From Phytoseiulus persimilis (taxonomy: Eukaryota > Arthropoda > Arachnida > Mesostigmata > Phytoseiidae): DNA of 64,000 nt. Both the position numbers and the translations under genes were made by a program. This document shows positions 52,155-63,493 of the stretch, in pieces; positions within the stretch are counted from its first letter, which is position 1; each line of letters begins with the position of its first letter. The notes beneath the pieces are model-generated. The model worked only from the letters and a program-made list of their open reading frames with translations. It was not told the origin of the DNA and searched no databases. The DNA lies in the NCBI GenBank assembly GCA_037576195.1, contig CM075101.1, positions 5,766,001-5,830,000 on the forward strand, written 5' to 3'.

Positions 52155-53880
52155 GTGAGTCAAATCTGAGTGTTTTGTGTAGAACAGCCTTCGGGGCATT
52201 CATAGCACAAACACGTTGGAGATAGCGGAGGAGTGTTTTTGGTAGAATTTAAAACGAGGATGGAGATCTGGGCATGTGTATCCGCCGGCGTTCATCGATG
52301 CCGCGATCGCTCTACATACATCTATTTAGAGTATTCGATGATGCTGTGAGCAAATGGTCTCCTCGGGAGCGGCGTTTCTCCGTACGGGTGGAGTAAAGAT
52401 CCCGATCGTAAATTGCGTTCACTGATTTCCTTGAGCAGTTGATTTGTGAACTCTCGTTCCCCTGGTCGTTGCTGCTCAAGAGCACCTCCGTTCTCCGTCG
52501 GTAAGCGCGCATTGAATGGCTCTCATTGAACCCTACTCTCGGTCCTGAATTGGAGGCCTGGAACGTTTCGCAGCGTTTCGAACTCCTCTGAATAGATGTA
52601 ACAGCGAAAACACAGTTCCCGCTGGGCCAGGGTTCTGGTCCGGACGACTTGGGAGCTGAAAGTTACAGTTTCGCCTTGGAATGTGTGTCAAGTTCCTCTC
52701 CCAAGATTTTTCGAAGCGTGTCAATCACGATTGGGTGGAGGCACGGATGAGATTCTTATTCAACTGCCCCATCCATGAGATCGAACCCACCTCTGTAGAT
52801 ATAATCGGCAAACGTGACAAAACGATAGTGTTCGAAAAGTTCCGCTCGATTGAGAGTGCAGCCGGTTGACCACAAAGAATTCTAATCAAATGGAGAAAAC
52901 TATCATTTAGGAGTTAAAAACTTTCAAACGGAGAATGTCGCATTTTAACCCTCCAAGTTGACATGGAGGTGCTTTTCCTCTCATTCTCCTTTCTATCCTC
53001 GACTCTCGGCGTCCACTTCAGCGTCGGTGCGAGATCTCTGCTTCATCCTTGACAATGAATCGATGCTCAGCTCGATGCTTCTGAGATCCGGAATTACGCC
53101 TAAAAAGAGTCCAGAACGTTGCCAGACGTATAGTCAGTGTTTACCACAGGAAACTCCTCAAGAACAGAGAGTATTCCAAAGCGTTGTCCACGAATCTGTC
53201 GAGGACGTTCCAAAGGAGCTTCAGGATTATCCGGTAGCGCACCCTTACGCGGCTCCAGTTGATGGTCAGATTTTCCCGAATGCAGTTCACAATCTTCCCG
53301 GGTTTATCATCGAAACAATCCCGAGAGCATCAAAAACGTCGGGCTCATGAGGCACCCGAACTCGAGGAGGGCCGCAAACATCACACGAGCATCGAGTTCT
53401 GCGCGGAGGAGGATTTTATGATGTATTTCGATGAGCCTTTCAGAGCAACTGACGGCGAGCGGCAGGGTCGCCCAAACTCAAGTTGATTCGTCAGGAGCAG
53501 AGCCAGAGGGGCGAGATGACAACTCGGAAGAAATGAGACCGAAGCTACCAGCGCGCCAGGCAGGTAAGATGGGGACTGGAAAACACTGAAGAGTCCGTCC
53601 CGCAACTCTCTCCGAGCTGTCCGCAGATTAAGAGTCAAACCCTCTGGCGGGAAATTGTCAAACACACCCCAAAAGCAGGGCCAGAACTTTCCGGATGTTG
53701 GAAGGTCGATTTGCAGAGCTGGAGGATTCCGCGAAGCAATTGGATTTCTCTCTCCACGCAAATCAAACGCGTTGAGTCGGCAGCGGGGAGACTACTCCGA
53801 GGGATAATTCTCAGCGACGTGAAATTCGTTACAGCCACAGTGCCGAAATCTACCTGTTTGCCGAATTTTCAGTCCTACCC

Positions 53881-54451
53881 ATGACCACAGAGCGCACAAT
53901 GCTGACCACCGATGGCACCGTGGCGGCCGATGCCACTACAGCAGCCGACATCGCAACCAGTATAGAGAGAGGTAAGAGGAAGGAGTGATCTGGGGTGGCA
54001 AGTTGGAGGATTCGCGATCCAGGGGTAAATGTGAACGAATAGGGAATTTTGAGCAGCGTATCGATCCAAAATAACACCAGGTTGTCCAATCGTTGCTTCT
54101 GAGAATACCGGTTCACGTTCGCCATGGCAGTTTTCGCGTGGTGTGCAATCGCATTGGTTCGTGCGAGAAGACAGTTTTGTCTTCGTTTCAGATGGGGAAA
54201 TAATCATGATCACTGCCGGAGCAATTTTCACGGAGATCATCTCTAAGATCGCAAGCATGCTCACCGAAGCTATCGTGAACTCGATTCCAAATATAGCGCT
54301 AGAACTGAAAGCCCGACAGGACAAGCGAGACGCTTCAGCAGGTTCTCCTCCTGCGGGTTCGCCTTCCCTTGGTGGAATGGTGGATAAGAACCTGCTTCTT
54401 GCGAGGTTCTACCAGCCCGCCTCCCTAAATTCAAGCTTTGAGCTCATCTGA
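53881..54451 (+). CDS. Candidate two-exon gene or two terminal exons, about 116 residues, family unknown
   Basis: Exon 53881-53971 starts at an ATG and encodes MTTERTMLTTDGTVAADATT and onward. It ends AGAG before donor GTAAGA in phase 1. The acceptor GTCTTCGTTTCAG precedes 54192, where the two bases needed to complete the codon restore frame. The second exon (54192-54451) encodes an Ile/Ala-rich, amphipathic or membrane-like stretch (IIMITAGAIFTEIISKIASM), then a Ser/Pro/Gly-rich segment, and stops at TGA. An AATAAA lies 56 bases after the stop. The upstream acceptor TTTTCAG at 53874 means the ATG may instead be internal to a longer gene, perhaps one starting at 52013. No homologue is recognised. 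Confidence 0.4.
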
Positions 54452-54506
54452 CTGCCAGCATTCTGCGGCCCGGTGTTTCCACGCATCCTGGTTCTCGTCG
54501 AATGAG

Positions 54507-54512
54507 AATAAA
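54507..54512 (+). terminator. Polyadenylation signal AATAAA
   Basis: A canonical hexamer 56 bases downstream of the TGA at 54449-54451, at normal distance for a short 3' untranslated region. It supports a plus-strand transcript ending here. Confidence 0.45.
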
Positions 54513-56350
54513 GTCAAATGATCAAAAGAACGGGAATTATTTCTCTCAATTTACGGCTGTTTGAGCGCTACTATCACAATGTGAAGTTCAGGAGGAGCCG
54601 TTCCACCATCAGCAAAAACCTCTCCTTCCTCGACAGGATCCCATTGAAGATTGTTCTGGTCGTTCCAGCATCGGCTTCCGATCCCGCCCTCGGGAGCATC
54701 ATTCTAGAAATATGAAAAGGAGCAGAACTTCTGTCCATCCCTCAGGAAGCAACCGTCCTTCAGGACGCAGTGGTGTCTTGTGAACCAAGCGATCATCCGC
54801 AGGTACCCGGAGGCTGTCATCAGAAGCAATCCCGGAGTTCTCTCAGAACAATGATGTCGAAGTCAAATCTCGGGACCTGAAGTGATGCCATCGACCTTAT
54901 ATGGATTCTTTCTAGCAGTAACCTCTTGAACTCGTATCTTGGAATTCCATGCGCCCATTCCGGTACTTCGGCAGCTCAGTGCACCGGGGAGCGGGCGCAG
55001 GACGGAGTCAATCAGGGTCCTCTATGTCGAAAAAATTGAGATAACAAACCTCCCATTTCATCGCCGCACGATGATGCCGAGAGGCTTACCTTGGGATTTG
55101 AGTCTGGAGTGCCATTTCGCCACTCGAGAATCCTCTCTCGGAAGTCTTATTGTGTTGTCTCCCCTGGTTGCTTTGACTTCTGTGGTCGGCCTGCTCGTTC
55201 AAAACCGCAGCGACAGGGATTCCCCTGCGATTCACCAACTGTTTCTCCTGCTGATGAGATAAGAATCGTGCCCTCCTCAATACTCCTCAGGATCCCATGC
55301 TGATGACGGGAACTGCATTCCGACTTTTTAAAGAAACTCCAGCACTGGAACAGATCCTCCCTTGGAATTGTGCATCGAGAAAAATCGATGACTCGCTCCA
55401 ATCTACTATTCAATCAACTGAATGTCCGGTTCATCGAGGAAGGACTCTTGTCCTTACTGAAGAGAACTTATAGACGGAGAGAATCCTCCTGGAACGCACA
55501 GAACCTGCAGGTGATTTCCACAGACCTTCCCACTACGACTTTATCGGGGTTACGCGGACTTCGGATTGGCAGTCTTGAAACTCCCCGCTCGTTCATGTTA
55601 TGGAAGATGTGCCTCGGAGTCAAAGAAATACGAATCCTCCCCAGAACGCGTATTCGAGAACATGGAGTACAATGTCATCCGGGAAATTCGTACTTCATTG
55701 CCCCCCTCATTCGAGCGTTCTGCTCCTTCAGTAGCTTGTTCAAACCTTCTCCGAGCATTCGATTTCGGTCGCAATACCTCGATATGTCAATCTACCGTCT
55801 GAGAGAGCCTCTATTTTTCCTCATCATTCAGGCACTTCTTTGGGTCCTTCTCATAGCGGTTCTTCAACTGTTTCCTTCACGAGAGCGTTCTGCATTTCGT
55901 CTCTCGCCCCTAGAACATATCCTGGGAACCAGCCCAAAGAGTTTCAAGCCGCGAAGTCCGACAGTCATTCGAAAACTCGAAGGAGTCGAGTATATGTTTT
56001 TCTGAGCACGAAAGAGAGAAGGGGGAGCGCACTTCAACTCGGAACCGGAGGGAACTCATGTCGCAGTCTGCCACTTTGTGTGTCGCTGAACCAACCCCAC
56101 AAATATTGGAACCATTCCAGGATCGACTCCCGAACCATGAACACACCGTTCCAGAAGTGACTTCCAGTGCGCCAGAATTCGGTACTTTTTTTCTCCAGAA
56201 TTGGCCCTGAAACTGAGAAACGAGATGTTCGAGATATCTCAACATTTTTGGTTCTTGTTTCTGACGAGCTTCGCCAGACTGTTTCTGGGCGATCCATTTC
56301 CGCGAACGAGGACAACGTGAGAACTCTAGCAATACGGGGAACTAAGCCTA

Positions 56351-56533
56351 GCTGATAATCGTCTGGTCTGTCACAGAAACTCAGGTGTGATGATCTGAAA
56401 CCGAGCCTCGGACTCACGAGTTGGCGCAAGATCGAGTTTAGGAACAATCGACACATTTGAAGCTTCAAATTTCGGCATCCCAGTGGCCTATTTGGCTTGT
56501 TGGACTCTTTTAGTTTTGATCCGATTGAATGCG
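56351..56533 (+). promoter_or_regulatory. Upstream block B, shared with 51839-52012
   Basis: The second copy of the block described at 51839, with the same 17-mer at 56404-56420. It runs into an ATG at 56534 that opens another signal-peptide-like frame. Confidence 0.5.
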
Positions 56534-56646
56534 ATGAAGTCATTGATTCTCTTTGTTCTTCTCCTCATGGTTACAGCTTGTTTCCAGCCTATGCATCTCA
56601 CCTCTGCAGTGCTGGCTCCCGCGAATTCGCCATTGGCAACGCATTG
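56534..56646 (+). CDS. Candidate first exon of a secreted protein (copy B)
   Basis: The ATG at 56534 opens MKSLILFVLLLMVTACFQ, a strong signal-peptide pattern, followed by PMHLTSAVLAPANSPLATH. An in-frame TGA falls at 56648, so the exon must end before it; CATTG|GTGATG at 56646/56647 is one possible donor. Downstream frames at 56647-57367 look partly coding but could not be joined. It may be an intact paralogue of the gene at 52013 or a decaying copy. Confidence 0.35.
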
Positions 56647-57646
56647 GTGATGGCAAAGCCATCACCTTTGATCTGGACGATTCCGAACCGTAAATTGAGC
56701 TTCAGTAACATGTCGGGAGTTGGCGGGAGACTTGGAATGAATCCCGGGGAAAGTGAGGGAGTCGAGTGCGGGCAGAATGCTGACGGAGCGTTTCCAATGT
56801 TTCTCGGGACTGCGATTACATGGATTCCAGCTGGTCGATCCCAGCAGCCTGTGAACACGAGGGCAAGCTCTCCAAGAAGTTCCATCGACCTAAAATCTAA
56901 AGTGAGCTGGACTTTCTCGAAGGCTTTCCCGAGGCGACTTCAGGTCAAACATTTCGCGGGAAAGCCTTGAGCCGACGGGAAAAGTATAGCTCGATCCATC
57001 CAGAAGGATCCTCGCCGTTCCGAAGATCTCTGGTGACCCCGAAGCATCCCGTGATCTCTTTAGGAGAACGCCTTGCGGGCCACACGAGGACGGTCGGATC
57101 ATTCAAAAAATGTCTTGAAGTTTCCGACGAGTAAAGCCTAGCGGGGCCGGAAACGCCAATCGGGACGGAATATCGTTGCGGAGACATGAATTCGCGCCGG
57201 GCGTCAAGCACCCCTCCGAGAATCTCTGGGCAGGCGCTCATGAAAAGGTGGGATTTCGAGTGGTTAATCTGACTCTCAACTCTTATGCGGAGGGTGGATC
57301 CACAGATGTCCGAAGCACTAACACTGATGTGATAGCGGACCCCAATGAGTTCCACGGCACTAACTGAGCAGCTTCCGTCGGGGAGAGGATCTTGCTGGGA
57401 ATCGGCTGAAAAACATGAAGCCGTCTGCCCGGAGATTTTTCGATGACGTGGGTATCTCTGACTCCAAAAACAGGTGGGGCTCAGGAAAGGATTCACGAAT
57501 TGAATCCTGCACGTATGGTATCCTTCCTCCAGCACGGAGAACGATGCATGGATATCCTCCGTTAGAATTTCAGCGGGGGAAGAAGTAAATCCTCTTGAAT
57601 TCCACGAGTGAGCTCAATATAGTTTTAAGAAGTTCCCAAGACAGGA

Positions 57647-57988
57647 GTGTCACCCCAGACGCGGTACTCCCAACCACTGCGACCAGTTTTCTATTCTCTT
57701 ATGAGTGAATTGAGTAACAGATCTTCTTCGATGATTCGAAGTGTTCGCTACACAGAGCAAGTCGATCCGAGCACCACAGAGAGTGCCACGAAGACCAAAA
57801 CGGAGTGCCCATCGCGCCCACCACGCCTCACAGAGAGCCCTCCGACTGAGGATGCAATAGTCGACACCGCAACCTCTTCAACTCCCAATACCACCATTCC
57901 GGCATCCAATGACGACACCGCTCCGAAACTTGATGACCTAACCGCTCCGACTACCGTTGGGAGTGACCAAAGTGAGATAAAGCAATGA
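57647..57988 (+). CDS. Thr/Ser/Pro-rich open frame, family unknown
   Basis: Encodes about 113 residues with a low-complexity Thr/Ser/Pro/Asp-rich region (TESPPTEDAIVDTATSSTPN), loosely like the Thr/Ala-rich part of the candidate exon at 53881. It ends in TGA at 57986, overlapping an ATG in another frame. That second frame reads IELESFVRQVYKYIKWWPYS and reaches a donor-like CGAG|GTAAGC near 58127. Mucin-like or linker sequence in the candidate copy B gene is possible, but no splice model was resolved. Confidence 0.2.
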   Translation: MSPQTRYSQPLRPVFYSLMSELSNRSSSMIRSVRYTEQVDPSTTESATKTKTECPSRPPRLTESPPTEDAIVDTATSSTPNTTIPASNDDTAPKLDDLTAPTTVGSDQSEIKQ

Positions 57989-58230
57989 TTGAACTTGAAT
58001 CATTCGTAAGGCAAGTCTATAAGTATATTAAGTGGTGGCCATACTCCTCAGAGAGAACCGCGTCGGCAAGCACCAGTAACTCTAGCGAGCCCTCCAAACA
58101 CACACCCGGATCGTGGTGGAAACGAGGTAAGCTGCAGCAATCATTGTTGCCTCCAGAGTCGCTAGGGTATCGAGCAGGGAAAGTGCACTCACAAGTAGGC
58201 TCCGCAAATACCCTGAAATCTCGCAGATAA

Positions 58231-60228
58231 CGAACTATATTTTTTATTTCCTTCGAGAAAAACGCATCAGATAGCGAACTCATAGGATGATGAAACAATC
58301 GGATAACTAACTCGTCAGAAAACTGACTCATCAGATAGCGAACTCGGCGCATAACGGTCTCATCAAACGCGTTTTCTTAAGAAAGAAACGGCAAAAGAGG
58401 TTCGTTATCTGCGGGATTTCAGGTGAACCGCATCCCTAAATAACCGCGGTCACGGTTAACTGATGACCGCAAATTTAAGACCGCGGTCGCGGTCAACCGC
58501 CAACTCAGGACCGGAAACCACGGGTTTGACCGTGGACCTTACCAGTCATTTCGAGGAAACTTTCCTTATGATACGGGAAACTTCGTACGATCCCCAGAAA
58601 GCTTCTCCTGTTTTCCTAGGAAGGCGATTCTCTAATTCACGAATACCACGAGATCTCAAAACACATCTCATGAAGGACTCGTTTGTTACAAATCGACCTT
58701 CATGAGATGGGGCCGGGAACATTGATTCAACGTTTCAAGTCAAGAGGTCCTTGACACAATATCAGAATCCAGAAGAGATCATCTTGTATTCTAGAGCCCC
58801 CCGTCAGATGATTGTAATCAGCGACATCGGGATAAGCCCCTCACGAACCGCTGAGGAAGTGTTGCAAACTCTGAAAAGTGGCTTTGAGGCCTATTTCTGA
58901 ACGATCTCTGCGAGCGTAGAGTGCCTAAATGCAAGCTTTCTCTGTTGGTTCGGGATGACTCACGTAAATTCGACGTCCTTAATATAGAGATGTTTCTGAT
59001 CGTCGGAGGGAGGGGCTGACAACCCTAGGATTTCCTCGGCTCAGGTGAGTCTCCACTTCTCATCGAACATTTTGGCGATCTCAAAGTGAGAATCGAAGCA
59101 TAAGAGCATGACAAATCGGTGCCCCTGAACGGTTGGCCGAACAGGCCGTGTTCGGTGCCATAAATGACAAGACGTTATCTCCCTCCGGCTTCGAACCGCC
59201 GTTGACGTGAACAGGGTCCCGATCAGGGGGTCAGAATCCATTTCCCGGAGGGGAGATCCATCCCGGTATTCATCCCCCGGTAAATTCCCGGGATCTCAGC
59301 AAGACTTTGCGACCCCTAGTCGTGACGTAATCTGTAAGCTGGGATCTTCGGTGGTTATAGTTATTCCGCTCTGATTCCGAGCGTTGGTCTCGGGCGTTCA
59401 CGTTTCGAGCGCTTTCCTGTTCAACGCTGGATTGACTCATGAAGTCGGACATAAGAACGTGAGACATGAGAACGAAGAGTTATACATCCATTGCTGCAGG
59501 ATGATCCGTAAGATACAGGTCCCACGTAGATCTCGCAGATGGAAAGGCTACTGATTTACTGGTCATCATCCTCCAAACTCAGAACATGAGACACGATTCC
59601 TTGGACGCTCTGGTCAGGTAGAGTCGTTCAGCAGTCAGACAATATGTGCAGATAGATGCAGAATGAACAAATTATCTGCTTGCGACCACTCACTGAGTTC
59701 ATGACTCCTCCTCCTCACCATCGTATCCACTGGTGTCGAACTTATTACTTCGGTCAGCTACTCGCTCTTTCGATCAGCTACTGGGATCGAGAATCCGCCG
59801 AAATACCGCGAAAAAAAACTCCCGGCGGGGTTCACGAGCTTTTCACGAAAGTTGATGGCGACATGAGAATGAAAAACTATCGAAAATCCCAATAAGAGCC
59901 CGTGCTGCTCGACCATTATTCATTGATTCTGGTATCAACTAGATTGGAGAGACGAAAAATCTGTGGAGAGTGCTAGGCTGGCGAGGAAATTAGGATAGAG
60001 GCATTCGGAAGCAGCCTAAACAATCAAGACTGGGTATGCTATACATCTTTCCTATTCGAAACGAACGCAGAGAGTGGAGGCGAAGTTTTAGATACACGCG
60101 GGGGTACATAGCAATACCATTTCACACCTCAGTTTGTAGAAGGGCAAACGTTGGGTACACACGGACGGATATGATGATGAATGTACGCAGCGAAGTCGTG
60201 TGCATTCACATTCGACGCACAACCGAGT
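58231..60228. other. Intergenic DNA before SLC22 copy B 3' end
   Basis: Short, AT-richer stretch with repeated phrases such as ACTCATCAGATAGCGAACTC near 58270-58345 and ACCGCGGTC near 58440-58500. No gene is recognised. No clear polyadenylation signal for the transporter was found on the minus strand. Confidence 0.5.
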
Positions 60229-63200
60229 TCACGATCTGGTCGAGCGCTCACGGAGCTCATGGGAAATATTTTCTTCCGCTGGTTTCGTTGCCGATCGCAC
60301 CCCTTTCCTCTTCATCGACTCCCGCTTGAACGTCTGATACTCCTCAGCTTGCTGCATGGTTGTCGGCAATGAAGCGTTCAGAGTTTCCGGCAGAATTATC
60401 ATCAGCAACGCTGCCAAGACAGAAAGGATACCAAGTATGACGAACGGGATGCCCTCATTATACAGTGTACCCTGGAAGCGGTGGAGTTCCATGAGCAACA
60501 CGTCGTCAAGTGAGTACCGAAATCATAGAAATGTTAGTACGGAATGCGCCTTTCAGAAGAGTCGCACCAGGAATAATATGTAGGGAGTCAGCACCAGACC
60601 GAACTGAGAGGTGGTCGAGGCCAAGCCAATCGCGAAACCTCGGATGACCGTTGGAAAAAGTTCACCTATGTACAGGTACACAACGGTGAAGCTGGCTGAG
60701 ATAGCCATTTTCGCAAGGATCGCACAGAAGACCATGAGCCATGGCTGATCTATAAATCGAAGTCATTACAATCAAAATAGAACAGCTGAGCCGCTCGCGA
60801 AAATTCACAACTCCAGGCAGGAAACGATTGGAGTTCAGCGGCGATTCCAATATGTTGGCGCGGGCTGTTACCATGCGGAACGAATGCGGTAGCCGATGAA
60901 CAGAATCCGGATAGCAGCAAGCCCCCCATCATAGTGCTTTTCCGACCGTAACGCTCCATCGTGTACCAAGCTATCAGGATTCCCGGCATTTCAGCCACGC
61001 CCGACAGGAAAACAACGAAGTGGGCGTCCTTGGTCAGATCAGCGACCGCTAAATTCAGTCCGTTGTGGCCCTGAAGGAGTGACGAACTTTTGGACACTGT
61101 TCCTCCAGTTTCAATTGCACGATTCTCGGATTCAATTCCTCCCGCCGTTCCCACTCACTAGTGCAATCGCAGTCCACAAGAGAGAGGCGACCATCATGTT
61201 CAAAGTGACCCTAGGGTACTCGAATATGGTCCTGAGCCCAACCTGTTTCTTTTCTCCTCCAGACGACTGCGTTGCTGGTTTAAATTTCGCCTGGAAGTTG
61301 ACCGAGGGAAATCGAATATTGAAGTCGCTATCGATTCAAATATCTGAGGTATCAAACTGATGGGGAGTGAGACGATCTAATTGGTCGGGCAAGCGAGGTG
61401 CTTGCGAGGAGAACTGACCAGCTTGTTCTGCAAGTAGTTCGGGGCGATTGGAACTCCGTTGACCTTGGCCATTTTTTGCACGATTTTCTCTGCTTCGCCA
61501 ACTCTTCCCTGAGATAGAAGCCATCGAGGCGATTCGGGTACGATCCTGCAAGATTCCAACGTCGCATTGTTTCGTTTCAAAATTTCCGGTCGCCAGTTTA
61601 ACAATGGCTGGTCCTCGGAAAATATTCACGGATGGAACGAACCAATGATAGCCGATGAGGAGCAGCAAAGGAAGGGAAGTAACAGCTTGCAGCATTTGCC
61701 AGTGAGGGAGGAACCTCGCTATGACGGCGTAGACCGCTATACCCAGAGCATCCACAAAACTACAGATTAGCGCAGTTGAATATCTCTTCGTTGGCCCAAT
61801 CACCTCAGCAACTGGAAAGACGAACTTAGATGAGATTGGTACTATGATCGATTCTCTGTGCGTCACTCGCTCGATGCTTTCATCGGGGAATGAGACCTCA
61901 GTTGGATTCGACCCACGATCGAACTTCTTGGGTGCAGATTCCGGGTTCTAGCTATTCGATGGAGACACGAGCGTCGACAGAGAGGTCCACTTCTGCATCA
62001 CGTTCCGATATGATGGATGCTTCAATTATCAACAACAACTGGGTGCATGGAAGGTAACGGAGCAGCTCGAGAGAAAACGTGAGAGCTGAGCTGAGTCGAA
62101 AATGTGAATGATGACCGTGAAAGATGTACGTCGATATTGAGGCATCTGGACATCACCAGCGTTCTGAGTTCTGACGGAGAATTTGGTGGGAGCGAGGAGG
62201 GAGGGGTCCCTCCTCCATGAAGAGGCGATCGTGTCGGCGATAGCGATGCTTCCAATTAAATGACGGCTCGGCGACGACGCTGCTCGTGCACTCCACTTGA
62301 TTTGAAGTCCACAGTTAGAGTCCGTAAGGGGCTCTCGAGCTTCATATGAGTTGAACCCCTCATAGCAGATACAGTTCGGGTCCCCGATTTCATTCACTCG
62401 GGATCACAAGGGGAAAACTTTTTTCCCAAGAGACTCGCATGCAAAAGAGTAGCCCAAACACATCCGTGAAAGGAGCCGGAGCTCACGTAAGCGGGGTAAT
62501 GATTTTCTGGACGTGCTTGAAAGGTTTCAAGTGAACAAATTCTCGGGAGAGCCTCGATCATGGGTGTGTACTTGAGAAGAGCAAGCTAACGTCTCTGATC
62601 TTTCAATGAAGTGAATGGGTCTCATCCTCACAAAAACTTATTCGAGCTACGAAAGGTGGTGTTGTCCTCATCCTCATAGGTTATCCGGATCGCGGCTTCA
62701 GAAACTGATAGTTTGTGTCCGAGAGCGACACATTGTCATCATGGAGGTGGAGAGTGCACGATTCGGAATTCTTTATGAGCTCGAAAAAAGCCACAGTGAT
62801 GCTGAAATTCTGTATCAAAAGTCATATTGACACTTTCTCCGTCTCGCGGAGCCAAATGCCTCCGACGCGATGCCTTGCTTCGCTGAGACAAACTCACCGA
62901 TCAGGAAACTCAGTTGATACAAGCTGGGTGAGCTTAGTCCAACGATGAATCTCATGAGGATATAAGCATGATAACTAGGAGGCCAAGTCTCCGCAACATT
63001 CCCGATGATAGTGGCAGCAACGGCAAGCATGAACGCAGGTTTCCGGCCCCACTTATCAGAGATCCAACCGAGCCCCAAGCATCCGATGACCCCGCCGACG
63101 AAATAGAAGCTCTGAGCCGTTGAGCTCAGCCATTCAGCACCGCAAACCACGCTGAACTAGAAACTCGAAGCGAATAATGATATCATACAGTACGATAATA

Positions 63201-63493
63201 TGCCTTACGATTCATAGAGGAAGAAGCGAATATAAGAAGCGTGATGTTATTACCTTGGTCGCCAAGGTCTCGGGATAAACATCGGTCTCGAAATCCCAAC
63301 CATTGCGACATTCTACCGTTGGCCAAGGTTTTCGTGCAACGAATCCGTCAATTATGGAAGAGTTGATGTATCTGTGTTCCTTGACCACTTGATCAATCAC
63401 GGAGTTCACGTCGATGTCGAACTGAAGACATTTCTCGAAATTCCCAAGAGAGTCACGCGGTATGAACAAGGACTTCAGCGCTCGCTCGCGGTT
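60229..63493 (-). CDS. SLC22-family organic ion transporter (MFS), copy B, exons 2-9; exon 1 beyond right edge
   Basis: Paralogue of the gene at 35440-39365 in the same orientation. Exons are 63254-63493, 62898-63156, 61643-61811, 61419-61545, 61159-61290, 60872-61070, 60568-60749 and 60229-60471. The first seven have exactly the same lengths and phases as exons 2-8 of copy A (240, 259, 169, 127, 132, 199, 182). The conserved MFS loop [37 protein letters not shown] and LPETLN are all present. In exon 3, 62 of 86 residues are identical to copy A by my count. The last exon ends with TGA at 60229 and is 18 bases longer than in copy A. Exon 1 (N-terminus and TM1, about 70 residues) was not found at 63494-64000, so it should lie to the right. 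Splice sites and frame are intact, so it looks functional. Confidence 0.92.
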
